From Lineus longissimus (Eukaryota; Nemertea; Pilidiophora; Heteronemertea; Lineidae), in NCBI RefSeq assembly GCF_910592395.1, contig NC_088314.1, positions 19,364,070 to 19,428,069 on the forward strand: 64,000 bases of DNA. Reading direction: 5' to 3'. The position numbers were made by a program, and so were the translations under genes. This document shows positions 57,901 through 64,000 of this stretch, one piece after another (positions within the stretch are counted from its first letter, which is position 1; the number at the start of each line of letters is the position of its first letter). The notes under the pieces were generated by a model. The model saw only the letters and a list, made by a program, of their open reading frames with translations, searched no databases and was not told where the DNA came from.

Positions 57901-60900
57901 GTCTTACATTTTTCCTGTTCGATGCAAACATGTCACTTGTCTGAAGAACCTTTGGCAGAGCACCAAATCTTGCGAACAGTTCTTTGAGCAGCTCCCTTAT
58001 GTCCGCGAATGCCGTCGCATCAATTCCCTGAGGTTCATCATATGATTTGAAGCTATAAATGGAAATCAACTTGGCGCCGACATTTCCAACACTTGCGAAT
58101 GGGGCCTTCATTTTGGATTGTAAAACCTTCAATGGAATTGAACATTTCGCGTTAGAAAATGCACTTTTCACTATAATATCTCCTCATATAATAGTTGTGC
58201 TTTGACGCTCGCCATCCTTAAATACCAGCGCATACATCATAAGCTCGGTGCCAAGTGCCGAGTGAAAGGCGCTGAAGCTCATGATGCTATATTGCATGCT
58301 GTGTGCAAACCATTTAATAAGCTGCCCCTTGGATGCAGTGTCATCACTGACTCGGAATAACAAGCGGTTAATGATAATGTAATCAAGTAATCAACCCTTG
58401 AAAGATTTTGTTTTTAACCCGGAAGGTTTCGCCTACCATTTCGTATATCATGAATTCGTATCCGTCACGATCAAGGTTCGGCTTCAATTTAGGATCAAAG
58501 AAGAGCTGAAATATAAAGCGACAACTTGGGTATGAGATATGTGGGTTTTTCATCCTAAGATGGCTTCGAGCAGGACCGTGACTATTCATTGGAAAATCAT
58601 TGAACTGCATTAAACAATGCACTAGATATAGGCGAAACAATAGGCCTGCCTGAAATTTACAAGCCATGTCCAAAACACTGGCGAAAATCATATTAGGGAC
58701 CAACATAACTGTGATATTACATGTGACGGTGCATAGCGGGAAGCAGGGGCAATATCCCCATGAAGGGCGGGAAAACCCAACACCCAAGTTTTCCCTGACG
58801 TTTTCCACAGTTGTACTTCCACCTATCAAATCCCCGTGTCTTTTGAGCTTACACCTATGAATTGCCGTGTCTAAATAGACCCGTGTGTCAAATCCCCGTG
58901 TCTATTAGCCCCATCGAGCTCGATGGGGCTAATCGGGGGCTAATTTAGACCCGTGTTCAACACGGGATTTTTGATAGGTGGAACTCTGAATTGATACGGC
59001 AATTGCAAGTTCTAAGATCCGGCGACAGATGGCACAGATGGCCTCGGTAATGCGCATGCGAAATTCCCCTCAAACGGGAAAGAAACACAGGAGAGCACCC
59101 TACCTACAGCGCACCTGTCGCCGGGGCTATTAACCATTATCTAACACCACTGATAGGTGTAAGTGCGCCCCGGGTTTTTTGACACACGGCGAAGACACGG
59201 GTCTTGAAAAAACACGGGGTTTTATGATATGTGGAACTACGACTATAGTTTTGTAGGCTGTGGATATAGATTGGTGGCTGATCGATCTCTACGACTCTGA
59301 TACGATGACTCCAAGATTATTGTAACTAGTAGAAGGCCAGTGTTGGCAGCCACGGAATGACGTCATCAATGAAGCTGCGCAGGAGCCTACATTGGTGATT
59401 TGTCTCCCAATGAGAGGACTAGCTTCCATTTGCTGCCCGGAAGTGACCAACCGGATGGCTAAGAGATTGGCTTCTCACTTTCTTAATTTTTAGTAAACTG
59501 GATGTCATATTTGTTGAGAATTCCTCTGAGATGAGCACCACAGTTTTAATCCGTTTGTGAAGTAGTTCTTTATTCAGGGCGTCTGATTCTGATCCGGGAT
59601 GTTGGTAGACCTCCACCTCAAGAGACTTGGTGACCAGCTTCTGATACAGCGCCTGAGCGACTGAAAAGAGATAGGTCCGTTAAGGCTAGTATTCAGAGAC
59701 AACGACAAGGGCCAAATGTAATCGCACCTTTATAAGCTGGCAGAATGTAATTAAAACAAGGCAAGGTTTTTAAAAAACAACTCTAATCTATTGCTGGCAG
59801 ATCCTCCATCAAGGTGGCAACCACACTAAACTTTCTCAACGGATTCAACATCATGGTGATCTGAAGCTTGTGTGAAATAAAAATGTCGCTCTATTTCACA
59901 CAAGGTTCATATCGCCATAAGACGCGAAGAAAATCTCCACCCTGACATAAAAAACCTCTGTGGTTCAACGGTTAGAATGCTCGACTTTCGATCTGGTAGT
60001 CACGGGTTCGACTCCCCGTGTATCCTAAAAATTTTTTTCTTCATTTACTGTTTTTCTTCATTCATGTACTACATATAGTATTGGGAGAAGGCAGTTTATT
60101 GATCAGCCGTACGGACGATTTAGCGTCCATTGGACAGCCCTCCCCTAAAGTCAGTGATGAACAAGAAAAGCTAATGCTAGCTGATCAGCCTTTGGGAGAC
60201 AACATAGATTCATATATGAGTTTGCAACAGATCCTACGGACGTTTTAGCGTCCATAGAAAAGCGCACTTGTCCCAAATGTTGACTCTGATAGCCAAATGG
60301 CCTTCTATGGTAGACCATACAGCTGCCCATGTAGTGCTTCTTACTTTGACTGGCTTATATACGCCAAGTCAGAAGTCAGCAAATTGCTTTTACCCATCTT
60401 TTTTAATAGGTTTTGTGACTTGTGTCATCCCCGTAATGTTAGTCGTTGGTGATAAATGTCACTTTCTCTTGAACTGTCCAAAACAAAGTAAGGAATCTTA
60501 TACAAACAAAGAATCCTTCGACCTGCAAACTTCCTAATAAGGAATTATTGAGATTTCTCATGGCCTCTGTAGGACAAATATTCCTGGAGATGTAACGAAA
60601 TTATCTTACTTGATTTTATACGATTTGAATCATTTGCTAGCTTACAATCGGTAAATCCTTGCCTCCTATAAGTAAAATAGAAAGCTCCAGCGCACCGGCC
60701 GGCACGTGTAATTTTAACTGTAGGACGTTAAAAAGCTTGCTTATCAACGACTTACTGTCTATAGTATTTTTCTTGGCATCCATCATTAACACAGCTACCT
60801 TTTTGATACCATAGAACACCATATAACCAGCCACTCCATCAATCACAGTACTTTGAGAAGGCCACATTTCTATCACGTAATCATTAAATGTCTTCCATTC

Positions 60901-62277
60901 GTTATTGGCATAAGCAATGTCTTTGTCAAAGGCATAAGCGATATCGAGAATTCTCGTGAGAAAATACACGATCTTGTTTTTGACCGAAAATGCTGCGATG
61001 TCGGGGTAAAATGGTCCAATAAGAATGTGTCTTGAGATCAATTTTTCGACAACTGAAATGAAAAAAGATCTGGTACAATCGTTTAAAGGGCGGAGACTAT
61101 AGGCAGGAGGTGGGTTGGCCAGATTAAATTCCAAAAGTCGTCGATAGGTGTCTCTATCTCACTACTTCGTAATTATTCCTGTTTGGACGCTAGAGTTGTA
61201 TAGCTTAGTCTCACCAGACCTAGTCCTGAACTGTGCATACTCGTCACATCAATCTATCAGAGACTATCAATTAAACCCCCCAGCTCTGTCTCAAGTTCCC
61301 TTTTAGTTTTTATTAAGGTGAAGACCAGTAGATTTCGAAATATTCAGCAAAGTCGGGGAAAAATGAGAGCAAATTTTTTGCGAATGATGATTACTTATAT
61401 ACCACACACGACCATCCTGCTGCGGGTTGAAATATACGAGGGGGCATACTTGTACTAGCATTGAAGAAAATGTAGAGTGAAGTTGGCGGCCGAGATGGAG
61501 CTTCAAGTTTATCGACCTTGATAAATAACAAAGGGTGACACAGACAGCTGGCGTCAAGTCGAATCAACCATACCTGAAGACATAAAAAGAGCGTCTGATG
61601 ATCTGTTTGGTATCTTGATATCAATGACGTCTTCAGGAAAAGTGCCAGTACAGAAGTTCCCAATTTCTTCTAGGAAAAACACGGGTGCAGTTGAGCGGAG
61701 GTTGCGTATCCAGGAATACTCCTCAGCTTGATAGAGGAGACCTAAAAAAGACAAACTGTTGCATTGGGCTGAACGTATATTTCAATACCACTCGATGGTC
61801 GGGGTATGAATTTGGCTGAACTACTGCACGAAAGTTACTCATCGGCGGAGGAGCGACCCAAGATCAGCGAAAATTTGGCAGTTCAGATTTTCGGGAGAGA
61901 TCATGAAGATCATGAAGTAGTAAACGTCCAAAGCAAGGTATAGTACCAGGACGTATTCATATTGGGTGTTTTCTCACCGCGTGGCGAGGAAACTACGCTC
62001 GGCCCTAGCGGGTATTTTGTGAAATCGCACGGTTGATGGGAAGCGAAGTATCATAATAATACCCCAAACCCCATGATTACAAGCGATGTCTCTTAATTGA
62101 CAATCGGGACGGGGACATTTTTCCCGCCCCGGCGACAGGAGCATTTTAATATAGTACGATGTGGATGTACTCACCAATTTTCACCGGGCATTCGATGGCG
62201 TCAATAGCTTGGTAGCCATGAGGGAGTACGACCAACACCATCACTACAGATAGGCCGATGAAAGTAGTCCGTTCCAT
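51927..62277 (-). CDS. Divergent ionotropic glutamate receptor subunit
   Basis: A ligand-gated cation channel. Coding exons, in order: 62175-62277, 61574-61741, 60756-61052, 59479-59660, 58396-58505, 57908-58052, 55837-55917, 54515-54745, 53977-54238, 52964-53395, 52608-52791, 52276-52444, 51927-52016. They total 2,454 nt, or 817 aa, with consistent phases. A signal peptide (MERTTFIGLSVVMVLVVLP) precedes a short amino-terminal domain (to about 345). S1 begins YIVHAIV/SKPFFTLK with RYEGIAVDIMNVV. M1 (about 500-520) is followed by the pore loop QTITQVGGE and M3, where CYTSNLANFLTE replaces the usual SYTANLAAFLT. S2 contains IALIEER and CDLAVSD, and M4 is in exon 12. The ligand-binding Arg (SDRLKS) and Glu are retained, and the Q/R site is Gln. 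The exons at 58396 and 57908 are the least certain. Kainate, AMPA or other subclass cannot be assigned. Confidence 0.9.
55332..55643 (+). pseudogene. PIF/Harbinger-like transposase N-terminal fragment
   Basis: The 103-codon frame lies antisense in a glutamate receptor intron. Words such as YDKFRFEKDEIRHLVQVLRI and the following ITLHTTSGAL resemble the N-terminal region before the DDE domain of HARBI1-type transposases (FR..KE.I..LV..L.IP ... G.EALC.LL.RL). It stops before any catalytic residue. Degenerate inverted words around it (gttccgagaacc near 55241; ttctcggcggaac near 55794) may be remains of element ends. Assignment rests on pattern memory only. Confidence 0.5.
56243..56911. mobile_element. 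pogo/Tigger-like MITE with internal duplication
   Basis: The ends CAGTGGAACCCCGGT and ACCGGGGTTCCACTG are perfect 15-bp inverted repeats flanked by TA on each side, as in Tc1/mariner-superfamily insertions. The subterminal part repeats acgaccacccc. The centre is a diverged tandem duplication of about 165 bp (ttttcagaattttgaactta, ttttcattattttgaactta). No transposase frame. It lies in a glutamate receptor intron. Confidence 0.8.
58809..59244. mobile_element. Fold-back MITE, full-length (family copy 3)
   Basis: It is nearly identical in structure to the copy at 46671, with ends agttgtacttccacctatca and gtggaactacgact. It has the same 30-bp palindrome (58904-58933) and the same internal tttttgataggtggaa. 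The target duplication is not clear here. It is located in a glutamate receptor intron. Confidence 0.85.
59955..60040 (+). repeat. tRNA-Glu(TTC)-like pseudogene or SINE head
   Basis: ggttcaacggttagaatgc resembles the D arm of tRNA-Glu. ctcgactttcgatctgg gives an anticodon arm with TTC and four of five pairs. cacgggttcgactccccgtg is a T arm with one extra base. A run of seven T follows. The acceptor stem cannot be closed, so this is not called as a functional tRNA. Confidence 0.5.
61096..61290. mobile_element. Diverged copy of the 30713 MITE family
   Basis: ctataggcaggaggtgggtt followed by gataggtgtctct, and further on gaactgtgcatactcgtcac, align with the element at 30713-30905 (ctataggcaggagcc, tcaactgtgcatattggtca). 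It lies in a glutamate receptor intron, just upstream of exon 3. Confidence 0.55.
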
Positions 62278-64000
62278 TGTTGAATATAGGTCCTGTTTGA
62301 ATAACACGCCAGTTTAGGTAGACCGCTGTTTCAAGACCTAGTCTCGTTTTCAGGTGAAAGTGTAATGAAATGTACAATGCGCGTCATTGCAGTATTTCAC
62401 TTCCTGCCACACACGAGGCCTGTTGGAATTGTCCGGATAAAGACCAAGAATCCGTCCATGTGACAAAATCCATATCAAGCACTTGGCATTAGATCTAATG
62501 TTTCCCTAGAGACAAGAGTTTGATTATCAACAGCGGTATATAGCCTTGAACCAAATAAGGTTGCAATTCAGGGATTTCCGAAAGCTCCGGTTTTCGGAAA
62601 GGCTCCACAGATCCGGTTGTGATATCCAATTGTGACAAAAGTATGCTAGTACATGTATTGGGCTATTGTTATATGAAACCTCACATCTGGTGCAATGTTT
62701 ATGATAATATCAGTTTTTATATACATGTATGAGGTTTTTTAGATTCTGCAGAGATGGATTGGCCTACTTTTCGGGGGGGGGGGGGGGTACAGAAAGTCCG
62801 GTCTTGGTTGTGGTTTCACGCCCTGTTTTGGCGTCTCCCATGTTATCGGCTTTGATATTGGTAAACACACCTGTAACCCCTCTGCTGTGATGTTGCATTT
62901 GGATCCGGTCAGGTGACCATCGCCTCTGTCTAGCCAATCAGAAGGCCCCATTTAATGGTACTTCCGGTTAAATCTGAATTTGGAAATGGGGGGAAATGGA
63001 CGAATGGATATTTAGTCGTCGAGTAGAAATCCATTATCCGTTTCCAAGAACAAACTTCCCCCCAAAAATGAAATGATTCAGCGGCGGTTTGAGTGGCAGA
63101 CAGAGGACATGCTGTGCCACGGTAGATGGCGAAGCTAATTAGTTTGTAACGTGTGATCGACGTAGCCTTCAAAAGGCAAAACGCGGTAATAAATCTATTT
63201 AATAAGATTAGCATAAAACCATTCTGTTGATAAATCGAGTTTGCTCACTGCAACTGAGTCAATATGATTCTGTATTAAGTCATTGACAATTTAATTTAGC
63301 ATTTTGTCACTTTACATAAAACCGAGATGACACGCCGGGGAATAGTATTTGCAAACACATGGGGTAATCAATCAAGCCAATTGTTAATTGAACTCTTCTG
63401 ACTTGATCAAAGTATCATTTAATTAACCATATCATTTGATAATACTTTATAACACAGGCCTAAATGATGGTTTTAACCCCCCCCTCCCGGCGTGTTATAG
63501 GTCTGAGGTATACATGTCACGTAATCGTTTGCTGCTTGAGCCCTGCAGCGATCCTCCTGATGCACTTCAGGGCCTCTCACTCGTCCGGAACACGGGCCTA
63601 CAACAGACCCTCAAATTACAACCCTCGGCTCCGCCTCGGATTTTGGTCTACATTTTCTGTCTTGTACAACCAAGGACCTCCAACTCGGTACCGTGACTAA
63701 GAATGGGTGCCCCGGCTATGTTTAGAGGGAGTATATGACCATGAGGTTCAGGATGGTGCTGTATTGTGCATTCCAATGGATTGCTCAATGGTAAACGCTC
63801 TACTCGCATCCCGAGATCAGGCTATTTTACTCCTATGTCATAAACAAAATATCGACAGGCGGAGTAGCCTACACTGAAAACCATTGGTTATGCGAGGATG
63901 CTCTATTCGACGATGGACGTTTTTTATTTCAACAGAGTAAGCAGAGAGGAGCCTGTATGGAGAAGGCGGCGTTCCGACATGTATCAAAATCAGGTACTGT
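62278..64000. other. Upstream region of the glutamate receptor; no gene recognised
   Basis: A poly-G run lies at about 62776. Open frames near 63436-63700 overlap in two frames and show nothing familiar. The promoter of the receptor gene should lie near the start of this stretch, but no core element can be pointed to. Confidence 0.5.

Noticed and set aside
60637-60755. Longer form of glutamate receptor exon 3 ending at a later donor (60646)
   Set aside because: It would leave phase 0, whereas the next exon needs phase 1. The donor at 60755 (gtaagt) gives the correct frame.

Overview
This is nuclear DNA of a bilaterian animal, most likely a marine invertebrate. Genes are split into many exons by GT-AG introns, recognisable genes have vertebrate orthologues, and the gaps are full of MITEs, tRNA-derived SINE pieces and minisatellites. 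A short (CCCTAA)n tract at the left edge fits animal TTAGGG-type telomeric sequence. I cannot name the species from the sequence alone.

Five genes could be assembled exon by exon, and each model closes in frame. (1) RXYLT1/TMEM5 on the minus strand (8118-10845, 6 exons, 434 aa) is a Golgi ribitol-phosphate xylosyltransferase. (2) THUMPD3 on the plus strand (10971-15328, 9 exons, 534 aa) is a tRNA guanosine N2-methyltransferase. Its start codon lies 125 bp from that of RXYLT1 in a head-to-head arrangement, so the two probably share a promoter. (3) EEA1 on the plus strand (about 25727-45027, 29 coding exons, about 1,450 aa) is an early endosome tether with N-terminal C2H2 fingers, a very long coiled coil and a C-terminal FYVE domain. 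(4) A TRIM-type RING/B-box/coiled-coil protein with an unsplit coding region lies on the minus strand (47331-49589, 752 aa) and converges on EEA1. (5) A divergent ionotropic glutamate receptor lies on the minus strand (51927-62277, 13 exons, 817 aa). A sixth, unrecognised minus-strand gene start (two exons) is proposed at 23403-23661.

Region by region: 1-1.6 kb is a two-step higher-order satellite; 1.6-7.2 kb is gene-poor with small duplications; 8.1-15.7 kb is the RXYLT1/THUMPD3 pair; 15.8-25 kb is gene-poor with dispersed repeats, a TTAA-flanked fold-back element and a hAT-like MITE; 25-46.6 kb is EEA1; 46.7-50.3 kb holds a fold-back MITE, the TRIM gene and a MULE-like element with a 9-bp target duplication; 51.9-62.3 kb is the glutamate receptor, whose introns carry a PIF/Harbinger-like transposase fragment, a pogo-like MITE and another fold-back MITE; 62.3-64 kb shows no gene.

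The most unusual structure is in EEA1. The last 28 nt of one coding exon, together with its 5' splice site, has been amplified into 23 copies of a 42-bp unit. The array stays in frame and offers about 22 further donors, each of which would lengthen the coiled coil by multiples of 14 residues. Other duplications of exon ends occur in the same gene, and two microexons are predicted (14 nt in THUMPD3, carrying its catalytic motif; 21 nt in EEA1).
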